A DNA stretch of 64,000 nucleotides from Rhodopseudomonas palustris. Its GTDB lineage: Bacteria; Pseudomonadota; Alphaproteobacteria; Rhizobiales; Xanthobacteraceae. Positions 38,840 to 47,707 of this stretch are shown here, in pieces. A program made the position numbers and the translations under genes. The notes under the pieces were generated by a model, which saw nothing but the letters and a program-made list of their open reading frames with translations, had not been told where the DNA came from and searched no databases. Where the stretch lies: contig NZ_QKQS01000023.1 in NCBI RefSeq assembly GCF_003226555.1, forward strand, positions 439,263-503,262, given 5' to 3'. The first letter of the stretch is position 1, and each line of letters begins with the position of its first letter.

Positions 38840-39889
38840 TCAGTCCGCCCGGCGGACGATCACGCCATACCAGCCGAGGCCACGATAGGTCTCGTAGCCG
38901 GGCGTCAGGTGGAAGCCGACCAGTGCGCCGTGGTTGTCGCAGTAGGTCCCGCTGGGCGGGTGGGCGGAGGGCAGCGGAAAGCGCTCGTCGAGGATGCCCT
39001 GCCCGTCCGAAGCGGCGATCACACGCCGGTCGGCGTCGAGCAGCAGCACCCGAGAACGGTTCGGGTCGTCGACCCGCACCCCCTGTACGATCGCCTTTGC
39101 CTGCACCTCCCAATCGAAGTGGATTGCCAGAATACCTAGCGGAGTACCGTCACTGCGGCCGTCGGCACAGATACTGGCGCAATAGGTCGCCACTTGGGCA
39201 TCGCCCAGCAGCGCCAAACGCTCGACATTCCCCGCCACATAGTCGTCGCCACTGCGCAGCCGCAACGCCTCCTTGAACCACCCTTGGCCAGCGACGTTCT
39301 GGCCTGCCACCGCGAAACGGTTCGGCCGGCCATTGGCCAAGATAGTCCCGTCGAGACCGCACAGCCACAGGTCGAGGTAGACGGTATAGGCCGACAGGAT
39401 CACGCCCAGCCGCTCCGACGCATGGGCGAAGGCCTGCGGCGAAGGTTCGGATGCGCAGTCCACTACGGCAGAGTCAGTCGCCCACCAGCGGACGTCGCAA
39501 GTACGTTCATACAGATTGCGATCGATCAGTTCGACGGCGTTGAGCGCGAGATCGACCAGCCGATCGCCGTGCGACCGCCGGGTCATATCACCGATCGATT
39601 CGATCAGTTCGCCGGTTCTTCTGGTCAGCTGAGCTTCGAGATCGCGCGCGATCTGTTCGATCTGAGCGCCGACATTGCGAACCTCCTGGGCGACGATGGC
39701 AAAACCGGCGCCGTGCTTGCCGGCGCGCGCACTTTCGATCAGCGCATTGAGCGCCAGGATCTTCATCTGGCTGGTGATGTTCTGAATCGTCCGGGTCTTG
39801 CCGCAGGCAATCTCGTTGACCTCCGACGTCAGCCGCGACACCAACGCAGCGACGTCAGCTCGATCATTCGTCCTGGGCTCACCAGCCAT
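38840..39889 (-). CDS. Soluble chemoreceptor-like protein: MCP signalling tip followed by a Cache-like domain
   Basis: A 349-residue protein without membrane segments. Residues about 35-80 contain the MCP hairpin-tip sequence ITSQMKILALNALIESARAGKHGAGFAIVAQEVRNVG. The remainder (about 118-348) looks like a Cache sensor domain, with RNLYERTCDVRWWATDSAVVD, YLDLWLCGLDGTILANGRP and DADRRVIAASDGQGILDERFPL. The order is the reverse of a normal chemoreceptor, and the long methylation helices are missing. The ATG at 39889 is chosen because upstream codons do not fit. It lies 203 bp upstream of kaiC on the same strand; a functional link is only suggested. Confidence 0.8.
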   Translation of the reverse strand: MAGEPRTNDRADVAALVSRLTSEVNEIACGKTRTIQNITSQMKILALNALIESARAGKHGAGFAIVAQEVRNVGAQIEQIARDLEAQLTRRTGELIESIGDMTRRSHGDRLVDLALNAVELIDRNLYERTCDVRWWATDSAVVDCASEPSPQAFAHASERLGVILSAYTVYLDLWLCGLDGTILANGRPNRFAVAGQNVAGQGWFKEALRLRSGDDYVAGNVERLALLGDAQVATYCASICADGRSDGTPLGILAIHFDWEVQAKAIVQGVRVDDPNRSRVLLLDADRRVIAASDGQGILDERFPLPSAHPPSGTYCDNHGALVGFHLTPGYETYRGLGWYGVIVRRAD

Positions 39890-40181
39890 ATCCGTCTCTG
39901 CGAACGGCGGCGGCGCGCATCTGTTTCCATCCCCGACGCCGAATGGCGCCGGCGATAAATGTGAGCGAATTCTCCTAATGAGGGCTAAACCAAAAACAGG
40001 GAAATCCAGCCGCGCCCAGCCCCTGATTGCTGTTAGTTTGTGCAAAGCGACTGATTGGTGGACAACCGACGACTGTCATAATTCATGAAGGCAGCTAACT
40101 ACCTTTCCCAAGCTCATTGGTCGATCGCCGCGCAGCGCTGATTCGACGACAGGTCATCGACCGACCAACCTGACAAGTCGA

Positions 40182-40691
40182 TCAGGACACCGTCATCGGC
40201 GGCACCGGCAGCGCCGTCACTGATTTGATCTTCTCCATCGCGAAGCGCGAGGTCACGTTCTTCAGCGGCACGGTACCGATCAGCTTCTTGTAGAACTGGT
40301 CATAGGCGCGCATGTCGGCGACGACCACGCGCAGCATGTAGTCGACGTCCCCGGCCATCCGGTAGAACTCGATCACTTCCGGCATCGCACTGACCGCATC
40401 GGCGAAGGTCTTCAGCCAGGCATCGGAATGATCGCCGCTCTCGATCGAGACGAACACCGACAATCCCAGGCCGATCTTGTCCTGGTCGACCAGCGCGACG
40501 CGCTTGGTGATGACCCCATCGGCTTCGAGACGCTGAATGCGCTTCCAGCATGGGGTGGAAGACAATCCGACCCGGTCCCCGATCTCGGCGACCGACAACG
40601 ACGCATCCTGCTGAAGAACCGTGAGGATTTTCCGATCAATAGCGTCGAGCCGCCGGCTGGGTTCGGCGGGAGCGCTGTCGACATCGGTCAT
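40182..40691 (-). CDS. Lrp/AsnC-family transcriptional regulator
   Basis: A 169-residue regulator with the HTH LDAIDRKILTVLQQDASLSVAEIGDRVGLSSTPCWKRIQRLEADGVI and a RAM domain (LGLSVFVSIESGDHSDAW ... FYRMAGDVDYMLRVVVADMRAYDQFYKKLI). The ATG at 40691 is chosen over one 14 codons upstream for its good alignment with the family. It resembles regulators of branched-chain or other amino-acid catabolism genes, but no such target is adjacent. I see nothing decisive in the 292-bp gap 39890-40181. Confidence 0.9.
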   Translation of the reverse strand: MTDVDSAPAEPSRRLDAIDRKILTVLQQDASLSVAEIGDRVGLSSTPCWKRIQRLEADGVITKRVALVDQDKIGLGLSVFVSIESGDHSDAWLKTFADAVSAMPEVIEFYRMAGDVDYMLRVVVADMRAYDQFYKKLIGTVPLKNVTSRFAMEKIKSVTALPVPPMTVS

Positions 40692-40831
40692 GACGGAGAA
40701 CTTTCTTCCAAATACGATGGCACAACGCATCATAAGTGGAATGGAATTTCCCGCAAGTCAAAGTTCCCGACTTGCGGGTGCGCAGCTGACCGACATCCGC
40801 CGCGCCTCAGCCTTGGCGGACAAATGCGCCT

Positions 40832-41041
40832 TCAGGCAACCCGCAGTTTGGCGCCCCGACCGCCGGTGAAGGCCTCCAGATGGCGTACGGCCGCCTTTTG
40901 GGCGTCGCCCGGCGAGCGGAAGCCCTGCCCCTCCAGGCCGGAAAAGTCGTCACAGGCGGAATGGAAGCGGAAGCTGCGGCCGTCGCGCACCACGATGCCG
41001 GCGGCGCGCGAATCGACTTCGATGATGAAGGCATGAGACAT
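40832..41041 (-). CDS. Small conserved-looking protein of unknown function
   Basis: A 69-residue protein: MSHAFIIEVDSRAAGIVVRD followed by GRSFRFHSACDDFSGLEGQGFRSPGDAQKAAVRHLEA. Codon use is like its neighbours and similar short proteins occur in Bradyrhizobium-group genomes as far as I recall. The sequence has no signal or membrane segment. Function unknown; monocistronic, upstream of the Lrp gene on the same strand. Confidence 0.6.
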   Translation of the reverse strand: MSHAFIIEVDSRAAGIVVRDGRSFRFHSACDDFSGLEGQGFRSPGDAQKAAVRHLEAFTGGRGAKLRVA

Positions 41042-41179
41042 GGCGGCACTTCTCTGGTCGGCGACTCGCTTGGTCGAGCCGCACGCCGGCCTGATAACCC
41101 CGCACTGTTTCAGGCAGATGAAGCGCGCTTAAATCTTTGATCTTACGTGGCTCTACGGAAACGTAGGGAACCCGGCGGA

Positions 41180-41398
41180 TCAGCAGCAGGACATCGGCGG
41201 AAACGCCGGCTGAAGCTTGCGGAGCGCCCGGTAGAACCGTGCGAACCAGCGGCGCGGCCACGGCTGAGCTTGAAGCCAGCGCTCCTGCACGTCGTCGTCA
41301 GGCTCGACCGGCGCCTCGACAGCCGGGGCGACGGGCTTCGTCGGCGCCTCGAACGCGACCGCGATCCGCGGCCGGTCGTCGTAAGTGAGCATCGCCAT
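41180..41398 (-). CDS. Possible small protein at the end of the cco operon
   Basis: The ATG lies one base after the ccoS TGA (TGACATG), so translational coupling is possible. The 72-residue frame has an acidic/proline linker (APTKPVAPAVEAPVEPDDD) and a Trp/Arg-rich amphipathic end (RWLQAQPWPRRWFARFYRALRKLQPAFPPMSCC). It has no recognised domain. Operon position and start spacing support it; composition alone does not prove it is a gene. Confidence 0.45.
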   Translation of the reverse strand: MAMLTYDDRPRIAVAFEAPTKPVAPAVEAPVEPDDDVQERWLQAQPWPRRWFARFYRALRKLQPAFPPMSCC

Positions 41399-41399
41399 G

Positions 41400-41585
41400 T
41401 CAGCCTCGTTTTTCTGCCGGCAGCTCGGCCGGCGGTTGCACGGGCGGATCGTCGTCGGCGATCGCTCGCCAGGCGGCTCCGTCGAGATCTTCGTATTGGC
41501 CACTCTTCAGCGACCACAAAAACGCTATCAGCCCGAGCAGGCCAAGCCCAAGCGCCAAAGGCACCAAAAAGACCATCACTTCCAT
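41400..41585 (-). CDS. ccoS: cbb3 oxidase maturation protein CcoS (FixS)
   Basis: A 61-residue protein with one membrane segment (MVFLVPLALGLGLLGLIAFLW) followed by SLKSGQYEDLDGAAWRAIADDD, the conserved CcoS pattern SGQYEDLDG. It is needed for cofactor insertion into the cbb3 oxidase in studied bacteria. The start overlaps the ccoI stop by ten bases. Last recognised gene of ccoGHIS. Confidence 0.93.
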   Translation of the reverse strand: MEVMVFLVPLALGLGLLGLIAFLWSLKSGQYEDLDGAAWRAIADDDPPVQPPAELPAEKRG

Positions 41586-43774
41586 CGTGCGGCTCCCCGG
41601 CGGACGCGGCGCGCCCGCATCGCGTTCAGCATCACCAGAAGCGACGAGCCGGACATTGCAAGCGCCGCGATCAACGGCGTGGCATAGCCCGCGATCGCGA
41701 TCGGAACCGCCAGCATGTTGTAGCCGACGGCCAGACCCAGATTTTCGCGCATCACGGCCATCGCCTTTCGCGAGTAGTCCACCGCAGCCAACACCGGCGC
41801 CAGCTCCTTGCCGAGGAACACCAGATCGGCAGTTGCCTGGCTGAGGTGCGTTGCGCTGATCGGCGACATCGAGACCTGCGCAGCGGCGAGCGACGGTGCG
41901 TCGTTCATGCCGTCACCGACCATCATCACGGTGCGGCCCTGCTGCTTGAGCGCTTCGATATGCGCGATCTTTTCCGAAGGCGTGACCCCGGCGCGCCAGA
42001 CGGAGACGCCGAGCGCGTCGGCGGCATGACGCACCGCCGGCTCGCGATCGCCGGACAGCAATTCGACCGCGATGCCGCGGTTACGAAGTGCGTCGATTGT
42101 CTTGGCCGCATCCGGCCGCAGCAACTGCCGGACCGCGAACACCACCCGATGCCCGCCCCGGCTGAACGCCACGACGGAAACTTCAGGATCTTCACTGAGG
42201 ATCTGGTTGGCTTCAGCGTTTGCGCCGCAGAAGGCGGGACTGCCAAGCCGCAGCTCCTCGCCGGCGTAATCGGCACGAACGCCCCGGCCGGGTTCCTCGA
42301 CCACACCGGGGAGCGGCGCCTTGGCCTGCGCTGCGCGCGCCACCGCCGCGGCAACCGGATGATGGCTGGCAAGCGCGAGCCGGCCGGCGAGTTCGAACAT
42401 CTCCGGCGGCACGCTGCCGGCGTTGACGACGTCGAGCTCGGGCAGCGTCAAGGTCCCGGTCTTGTCGAACACGATCGTATCGACGGACGCGGCGCGCTCG
42501 ATCGCATCTCCAGCGTTGAGCAGGACACCGGCTCGGAACATCGCCCCTGACGCGACCGTCTGCACGGCGGGAATCGCGAGGCCGAGCGCGCACGGACAGG
42601 TGATGATCAACACCGCGATTCCGATCACGATCGCATCGTGCCAGCTCGCGCCGGCCAGCACCCAACCAAGGATGGTGAGCAGCGCCGCAGCGTGGACGAC
42701 CGGCGCGTAGAGGCGCGAGGCGCGATCGGCGAGCTGCACATAGCGCGAGCGCGCCTGCAGCGCATGATCGAGCAGCCGCGTGATCTCCGACAGCAGAGTG
42801 CCTTCCGCTGCGGCGGCGACGCGGACCCGCAACGTCCCGGAGATGTTGAGGGTGCCGGCATAGACCTGCGTGCCGCGCTCGGCCGGCACGTGCAGCGTTT
42901 CACCGGTGATCAGGCTCTGGTCGATCTCCGACCTGCCCTCGATCACCGTGCCGTCGACCGCGCAGCGCTCGCCGGGCCGCAGCAGCACGATGTCGCCGGA
43001 CCGCACTGCGGCGATCGGCACCTCGGCGATTTCGTCGGGGCCGACGAACTTCGTCGCAGTCTCCGCCTTCAGCGCGGCGAGATTGCCCGCAACGGCTCGC
43101 GTCTTCTGCCGCATCTTTTGGTCGAGGAAGCGTCCGGCCAGCAGAAATGCGATCAGCATCACGGCCGCGTCGAAATACGCGTGCTCGGCGTGGTTGATGG
43201 TCTCGACCAGCGACATGCCGAGGGCCAGCGAGATGCCGATCGTAATCGGCACGTCCATATTGACGCTTTTCGCCTTCAGCGCGCGGAAGGCCGACTGGAA
43301 GAACGGCTGTCCGGCATAGGCGGCGCACGGCAGCGCCACCAGCGCAGACAGCCAATGGAAGAAGTCGCGCGCTTCAGGGCTGAGATCGCCGCCATACCAC
43401 ACCGGTACCGACAGCATCATCACGTTCATGGTGGCGAAGGCCGCGACGCCGAGACAGCGCAGCAGATATTTGCTGCGCTCGGCTTCCTCGACTTCGGCGC
43501 GGACCGGCTCGTAAGGGTAGGCCTTGTAGCCGAGCTCTGCGAGCCGATCGATGAACTGGCCGGGTTCGAGGGCGCTGCCCTTGTTCCACTCCACCGCGAG
43601 GCGGCGATCGGTGAGATTGACGCGCGCCAGCGTCACGTCCGGAATCGACTGCAGACCGCGCTCGATCTTGGCCATGCAGCTTGCACAGTGGACGCCTTCA
43701 ACGGCGAGGTCGAGATGTGCGATCCGGCCGTCGACGTCTTTGACGTAGTGTGAGAAATCCCGCGTCTGCAGCAT
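41576..43774 (-). CDS. ccoI: Copper-translocating P-type ATPase CcoI (FixI)
   Basis: A 732-residue inner-membrane P1B ATPase that exports Cu(I) for assembly of the cbb3 oxidase. It has an N-terminal heavy-metal domain with C30 and C33 in VEGVHCASC, eight expected membrane helices, the transport motif CPC at 393-395 (LIITCPCALGLAIP), the phosphorylation motif FDKTGTLT (D437) and GDGMNDAPSL in the hinge. It follows ccoH by 34 bp and overlaps ccoS. The full set of motifs indicates an active pump of the low-rate, assembly-linked kind. Confidence 0.95.
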   Translation of the reverse strand: MLQTRDFSHYVKDVDGRIAHLDLAVEGVHCASCMAKIERGLQSIPDVTLARVNLTDRRLAVEWNKGSALEPGQFIDRLAELGYKAYPYEPVRAEVEEAERSKYLLRCLGVAAFATMNVMMLSVPVWYGGDLSPEARDFFHWLSALVALPCAAYAGQPFFQSAFRALKAKSVNMDVPITIGISLALGMSLVETINHAEHAYFDAAVMLIAFLLAGRFLDQKMRQKTRAVAGNLAALKAETATKFVGPDEIAEVPIAAVRSGDIVLLRPGERCAVDGTVIEGRSEIDQSLITGETLHVPAERGTQVYAGTLNISGTLRVRVAAAAEGTLLSEITRLLDHALQARSRYVQLADRASRLYAPVVHAAALLTILGWVLAGASWHDAIVIGIAVLIITCPCALGLAIPAVQTVASGAMFRAGVLLNAGDAIERAASVDTIVFDKTGTLTLPELDVVNAGSVPPEMFELAGRLALASHHPVAAAVARAAQAKAPLPGVVEEPGRGVRADYAGEELRLGSPAFCGANAEANQILSEDPEVSVVAFSRGGHRVVFAVRQLLRPDAAKTIDALRNRGIAVELLSGDREPAVRHAADALGVSVWRAGVTPSEKIAHIEALKQQGRTVMMVGDGMNDAPSLAAAQVSMSPISATHLSQATADLVFLGKELAPVLAAVDYSRKAMAVMRENLGLAVGYNMLAVPIAIAGYATPLIAALAMSGSSLLVMLNAMRARRVRRGAARWK

Positions 43775-43808
43775 TCGGCGATCCTCGTCACGCCCGCCGG
43801 CCAGGCGT

Positions 43809-44309
43809 TCAGTTCAACATCAGCTTGTTCCGGGACAGGAACATGCGGACTCCGCCCTTGTCGCCCTCCAGGACGAGATCCCAGCGTCCCGGCAGCACGC
43901 GGTCGGCATCGCCGCGATAGACGCCGGTGGAGATCTCCGCCAGCGTCACCTCACGGTCGTACCGCTTGTCGGAGGGGCGCTCCAACCGGCCGAAGAAGTT
44001 GAGGCCCGCGAGCGGAAGACCGGCTTTGTCGCGCGCCTCGACCTGCAGTACGGCGGCACCGTCCGGCTTGCGCTCGACCTTGGCATCGACCTTCCACCCG
44101 CGCTTGTCCTGATCACGCGCGGCTTCGATTTCCCGCTCATAGGCGAGGCTCGCGGCGTAGGCGCTGTCGACCTCGGTCCCGGGCAGCGTCTTGATCGCCA
44201 GCGTCATCATCAGGCCGTTGACGCCGAACACGATGCCGAAGAACACCACAAGCGCGGCGAGAACGACTTTGCCGGTGAGCGGACGCGGCGATGAATTCGA
44301 ACGGCTCAT
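43809..44309 (-). CDS. ccoH: cbb3 oxidase assembly protein CcoH (FixH)
   Basis: A 166-residue protein with a single N-terminal membrane helix (VVLAALVVFFGIVFGVNGLMMTLAIKT) and a periplasmic beta-rich domain ending PGRWDLVLEGDKGGVRMFLSRNKLMLN. The FixH family pattern GVNGLMMTLAIKTLPGTEVDSAYAASLAYEREIEAAR is clear. It acts with CcoI in oxidase maturation. Lies 19 bp after ccoG. Confidence 0.93.
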   Translation of the reverse strand: MSRSNSSPRPLTGKVVLAALVVFFGIVFGVNGLMMTLAIKTLPGTEVDSAYAASLAYEREIEAARDQDKRGWKVDAKVERKPDGAAVLQVEARDKAGLPLAGLNFFGRLERPSDKRYDREVTLAEISTGVYRGDADRVLPGRWDLVLEGDKGGVRMFLSRNKLMLN

Positions 44310-44328
44310 GTTCAGGCTCCGGTTCGGA

Positions 44329-45786
44329 TCAGGGCGTGACGAACACGTCCTTGGTGGAGGCGACCTCGCCGAGACCGATATCGGTGACGTGGAACGTCAC
44401 CGGCACCGAATGAGGCATGTCGTCGCTGGAGTTGGAATCGACTAGGACGCGCAGTTCGGTAGTGGTGTCGCGCCCCAGAATGATCATCGGCCGGTCCGGC
44501 GTGATCGAATCCGCGCCGACGACGTGGATCACCGCGTTCGGCGGACCCTCGACGTCGACCGCGACGACCCGGTCGAACCCGCGCTTGTTGAGGAAGCGGA
44601 CAGTGTAGCCGTTGCGAACCGATCCGTCGGACAGCCGCACCGCGACCGGATTGCGGTCGTGCAGCACGTTGACGTCCAGCAGGGTACGGTTCGCGAGTTT
44701 GTAGAGCATGGCTCCGCCGATCGCGACGATGATCAGCGCGTAGACCACCGTGCGGGCCCGGATCGGCTTGAAGACTTCCGGCTTGCCCTCCATCCGGCGA
44801 TGGATGTTGATGTCGTTGTCGTAGCCGATCAGCCGGGTCGGCCGACCGATCTTCTTCATCACATTGTCGCAGGCATCGATGCAAAGGCCGCACTGAATGC
44901 AGTCGAGCTGCGGTCCGTTGCGAATGTCGATGCCGGTCGGGCACACCGCGACGCACTGGTTGCAGTCGACGCAATCGCCGACCGGCTCGCCGATCGCACG
45001 GAGCTGCTCTGCCTTCTTGAGCGACGAGCGCTTCTCGCCGCGGTCGTACTTATAGGTGACGTTGAGCGCCCACTCGTCGGTCAGCGCCGCCTGAATGCGC
45101 GGCCACGGGCACATATAGACGCAGACCTGCTCGCGCATGAAGCCGGCCAGCGTGTAGGTGGTGAAGGTGAGGATGCCGATCCAGATATACGCCACCATCG
45201 GCGCATCGAAGGTGACCAGTTCCTTGATCAGGGTCGGGGCGTCGGCGAAGTACAGCACCCAGGCGCCGCCGGTCCACCAGGCGATCATCAGCCAGATCGA
45301 ATGCTTGAGCGCCAGTTCGGCGGCGCGCTGCATCTTGAAGCCTTCGCCCGCCTTGCGCATCCGTTCGCGGCGGTCACCCTCGACGAACCGTTCGACCGCG
45401 TAGAACAGGTCGGTCCACACGGTCTGCGGACAGAGATAGCCGCACCACACCCGGCCACCGAGCGAGTTCATCAGGAACAGCACGATGGCGGCGACGATCA
45501 ACAGACCGGTAAAGTAGTAGATCTCCTGCGGCCACAGTTCGATGGCGAAGAAATAGAACCGGTTATTGGCCAGGTCGATCAGCACCGCCTGATCGGGCGC
45601 GCCGAGACCGCGGTTCCAGCGAACGAACGGCAAAAAGTAATAGATCCCGAGGCAGACCGCCATCAGGATCCACTTGGTTCGCCGGAACGGGCCGGAGACG
45701 CTTTGCGGGTAGATTTTCTTTTGTGCCTCGTACAGCGGACCATCGTCGTCCGGCTGCAGCTCGGTCGCGCGCAGGGGTTTGTTCAT
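44329..45786 (-). CDS. ccoG: cbb3 oxidase accessory protein CcoG (FixG), iron-sulfur membrane protein
   Basis: A 485-residue membrane protein with several helices (about 35-50, 90-110, 165-180, 205-225 and 340-360) and two 4Fe-4S motifs: CVDCNQCVAVCPTGIDI and CIQCGLCIDACDNVM. The C-terminal half is a periplasmic Ig-like domain (about 365-485). Published work on CcoG proteins supports a role in copper reduction for cbb3 assembly. It starts 111 bp after ccoP; I see no FixK box in that gap, so co-transcription with ccoNOQP is possible. Confidence 0.95.
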   Translation of the reverse strand: MNKPLRATELQPDDDGPLYEAQKKIYPQSVSGPFRRTKWILMAVCLGIYYFLPFVRWNRGLGAPDQAVLIDLANNRFYFFAIELWPQEIYYFTGLLIVAAIVLFLMNSLGGRVWCGYLCPQTVWTDLFYAVERFVEGDRRERMRKAGEGFKMQRAAELALKHSIWLMIAWWTGGAWVLYFADAPTLIKELVTFDAPMVAYIWIGILTFTTYTLAGFMREQVCVYMCPWPRIQAALTDEWALNVTYKYDRGEKRSSLKKAEQLRAIGEPVGDCVDCNQCVAVCPTGIDIRNGPQLDCIQCGLCIDACDNVMKKIGRPTRLIGYDNDINIHRRMEGKPEVFKPIRARTVVYALIIVAIGGAMLYKLANRTLLDVNVLHDRNPVAVRLSDGSVRNGYTVRFLNKRGFDRVVAVDVEGPPNAVIHVVGADSITPDRPMIILGRDTTTELRVLVDSNSSDDMPHSVPVTFHVTDIGLGEVASTKDVFVTP

Positions 45787-45897
45787 AGCGAGGGTTCTTT
45801 TCCCTTCTGAAGTCTAGCGCAAGTTCAATTCCGGGCGCGCGGATCACAACCTCGCGTGTCCCCCAACACGCGAATCCTGCGCGCCCGCAAGCGGCGG

Positions 45898-46779
45898 CTA
45901 TTTGCCGCCGCCGAGCGAGTGAACGTACACCGCCATGGCCTTGATGGTGGTCGGATCGAGGCGACCGATCCACGCCGGCATCACGCCGCCGCGGCCATTG
46001 GTGATCGTCTGGATAATCGTAGCTTCGTCGCCACCATACAGCCAGATCTTGTCGGTCAGGTTCGGCGCACCGAGCTCCGGATTGCCCTTGGCGTCCTCAC
46101 CGTGACAGGCGACGCAATTATCCGCGAAGATCTGCTTGCCAGCGGCCAGATCGACGCCCGGACGGGTCGACATCCCGGACAACGAGCGGACGTAGTTGGC
46201 GACTTCGACGATCTGCTCCTTGGTCAGTACACCGTCCTTGCCGAAGGCCAGCATGTTGCCCATGTGGCCGTCGTCGTTACCGGAGCGGGCGCCGTACTTG
46301 ATGGTCTTCTCGATCTGCTCGAGCGAGCCACCCCACAGCCAATCGTCGTCGTTCAGGTTCGGAAAGCCCTTGCCGCCGGCGGCGCCGGAGCCATGGCAGG
46401 CCGCGCAGTTATCGCCGAACACCACCTTGCCCTTGGCGCGCGCCAGAGCCAGCAGAGCCGGGTTCTTTTCGATCTCCTCGAGCGAGGCGCTCGCGAGCGC
46501 CTGCATCTTCTCGCCGCGAACCTGATTGAGCTTGGCGAGATCGACGTCGAGTTCGGCGCGCGACGAGTAGCCGAACAGGCCGTGAGTGTAGCCGTTCATC
46601 AACGGCCAAGCCGGATACACGATGAAGTAGCCGATCGACCAGATGATCGTGGCGTAGAAGGTCCAGATCCACCACCGCGGCAGCGGCGTGTTCAGTTCCT
46701 TGATGCCGTCCCACTCGTGACCGGTCGTGGTTTTGCCGGTGACATGGTCGTATTCGCCTTCGTGTGCGTGGTCAGCCAT
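45898..46779 (-). CDS. ccoP: cbb3 cytochrome oxidase subunit III, di-haem cytochrome c CcoP (FixP)
   Basis: A 293-residue subunit. A cytosolic N-terminus (EYDHVTGKTTTGHEWDGIKELNTPLPRWWIWTF) leads into one membrane helix (FYATIIWSIGYFIVYPAWPL) and two periplasmic cytochrome c domains with haem-binding CAACH and CVACH; likely axial methionines lie in GHMGNMLAF and GGVMPAWIG. It passes electrons to CcoN. The ATG at 46779 is taken because it gives the standard N-terminus and lies seven bases after the ccoQ stop. Confidence 0.97.
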   Translation of the reverse strand: MADHAHEGEYDHVTGKTTTGHEWDGIKELNTPLPRWWIWTFYATIIWSIGYFIVYPAWPLMNGYTHGLFGYSSRAELDVDLAKLNQVRGEKMQALASASLEEIEKNPALLALARAKGKVVFGDNCAACHGSGAAGGKGFPNLNDDDWLWGGSLEQIEKTIKYGARSGNDDGHMGNMLAFGKDGVLTKEQIVEVANYVRSLSGMSTRPGVDLAAGKQIFADNCVACHGEDAKGNPELGAPNLTDKIWLYGGDEATIIQTITNGRGGVMPAWIGRLDPTTIKAMAVYVHSLGGGK

Positions 46780-46786
46780 GTTCGTA

Positions 46787-46951
46787 TCAATCCTCTCGCA
46801 GCGGCATCCGGGCGGCGTCGTCAAACGCCTCTTTATTCTTCGGCCACAGCGCATACACCACGATGGCGACGAAGATGGCCATGAACAGCGGCGTCCACCA
46901 GGTGGTGACAAGATGGGACGCTATGTTGTCTAAGTAGATGATCGCTTTCAT
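46787..46951 (-). CDS. ccoQ: cbb3 oxidase small subunit CcoQ (FixQ)
   Basis: A 54-residue single-span protein: MKAIIYLDNIASHLVTTWWT, the helix PLFMAIFVAIVVYALWPKNK and a short tail EAFDDAARMPLRED. The motif YALWPKNKEAFDDAA is the usual CcoQ ending. Start nine bases after ccoO and stop seven bases before ccoP. It stabilises the oxidase complex in studied species. Confidence 0.93.
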   Translation of the reverse strand: MKAIIYLDNIASHLVTTWWTPLFMAIFVAIVVYALWPKNKEAFDDAARMPLRED

Positions 46952-46960
46952 GTCGCCGCC

Positions 46961-47695
46961 TCAGCGAAGATTGGCTTTTTCATCGTACAATTTGAAGTCG
47001 ACCAGCGTGCCCAGCATCTGCAGATACGAGATCAAGGCATCGAGTTCGGTCGGGTCTCCGTCCTGACCGTCGAAATTGCGCACGACGGCTTTGGGATAGC
47101 GCTTCTGCAGGTCTTCCGCTTCAGGACTGTCGGCATTGACCTGGGCCTTGGCGTCGGCCGCGGCCTTGGCGACGTCCTCGTCGGTGTAGGGCACGCCGAG
47201 TTCACGGTTGGTCTTGAGGTGAGCGCCGAGGCTCGCGGCGTCCACCTTGGCGTCGGCGAGGAAGGCGTAGCTCGGCATCACCGACTGCGGCACGATCGAG
47301 CGCGGGTTCTTCAGATGCGCCGTGTGCCATTCGTCGGAATACTTGCCGCCGACCCGCGCGAGGTCCGGACCGGTCCGCTTGGAGCCCCACTGGAACGGAT
47401 GGTCGTACATCGACTCCGCCGCCAGCGAGTAGTGACCGTACCGCTCGATCTCGTCACGCAGCGGACGGATCATCTGCGAATGGCACAAATAGCAGCCTTC
47501 GCGGATGTAGACGTTACGACCCGCCAGCTCGAGCGGCGTGTAGGGACGAATGCCGTCGACCTTCTCGATCGTGCTCTTGAGGTAGAACAGCGGAGTGATT
47601 TCCACGAGACCGCCGATCGCAATGACGAGCAGGATGCCGACGATCAGGACAACCGAGTTGGTCTCGAAGATTTTATGCCGAGCCCAGATGGACAT
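46961..47695 (-). CDS. ccoO: cbb3 cytochrome oxidase subunit II, mono-haem cytochrome c CcoO (FixO)
   Basis: A 244-residue subunit anchored by an N-terminal helix ([26 protein letters not shown]), with a single c-type haem site [11 protein letters not shown] and the conserved [30 protein letters not shown] segment. The likely axial Met is in [11 protein letters not shown]. It is encoded 12 bp after ccoN and ten bp before ccoQ, with no gap for a separate promoter. Confidence 0.97.
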   Translation of the reverse strand: MSIWARHKIFETNSVVLIVGILLVIAIGGLVEITPLFYLKSTIEKVDGIRPYTPLELAGRNVYIREGCYLCHSQMIRPLRDEIERYGHYSLAAESMYDHPFQWGSKRTGPDLARVGGKYSDEWHTAHLKNPRSIVPQSVMPSYAFLADAKVDAASLGAHLKTNRELGVPYTDEDVAKAAADAKAQVNADSPEAEDLQKRYPKAVVRNFDGQDGDPTELDALISYLQMLGTLVDFKLYDEKANLR

Positions 47696-47707
47696 TTATT
47701 GCTCTCC

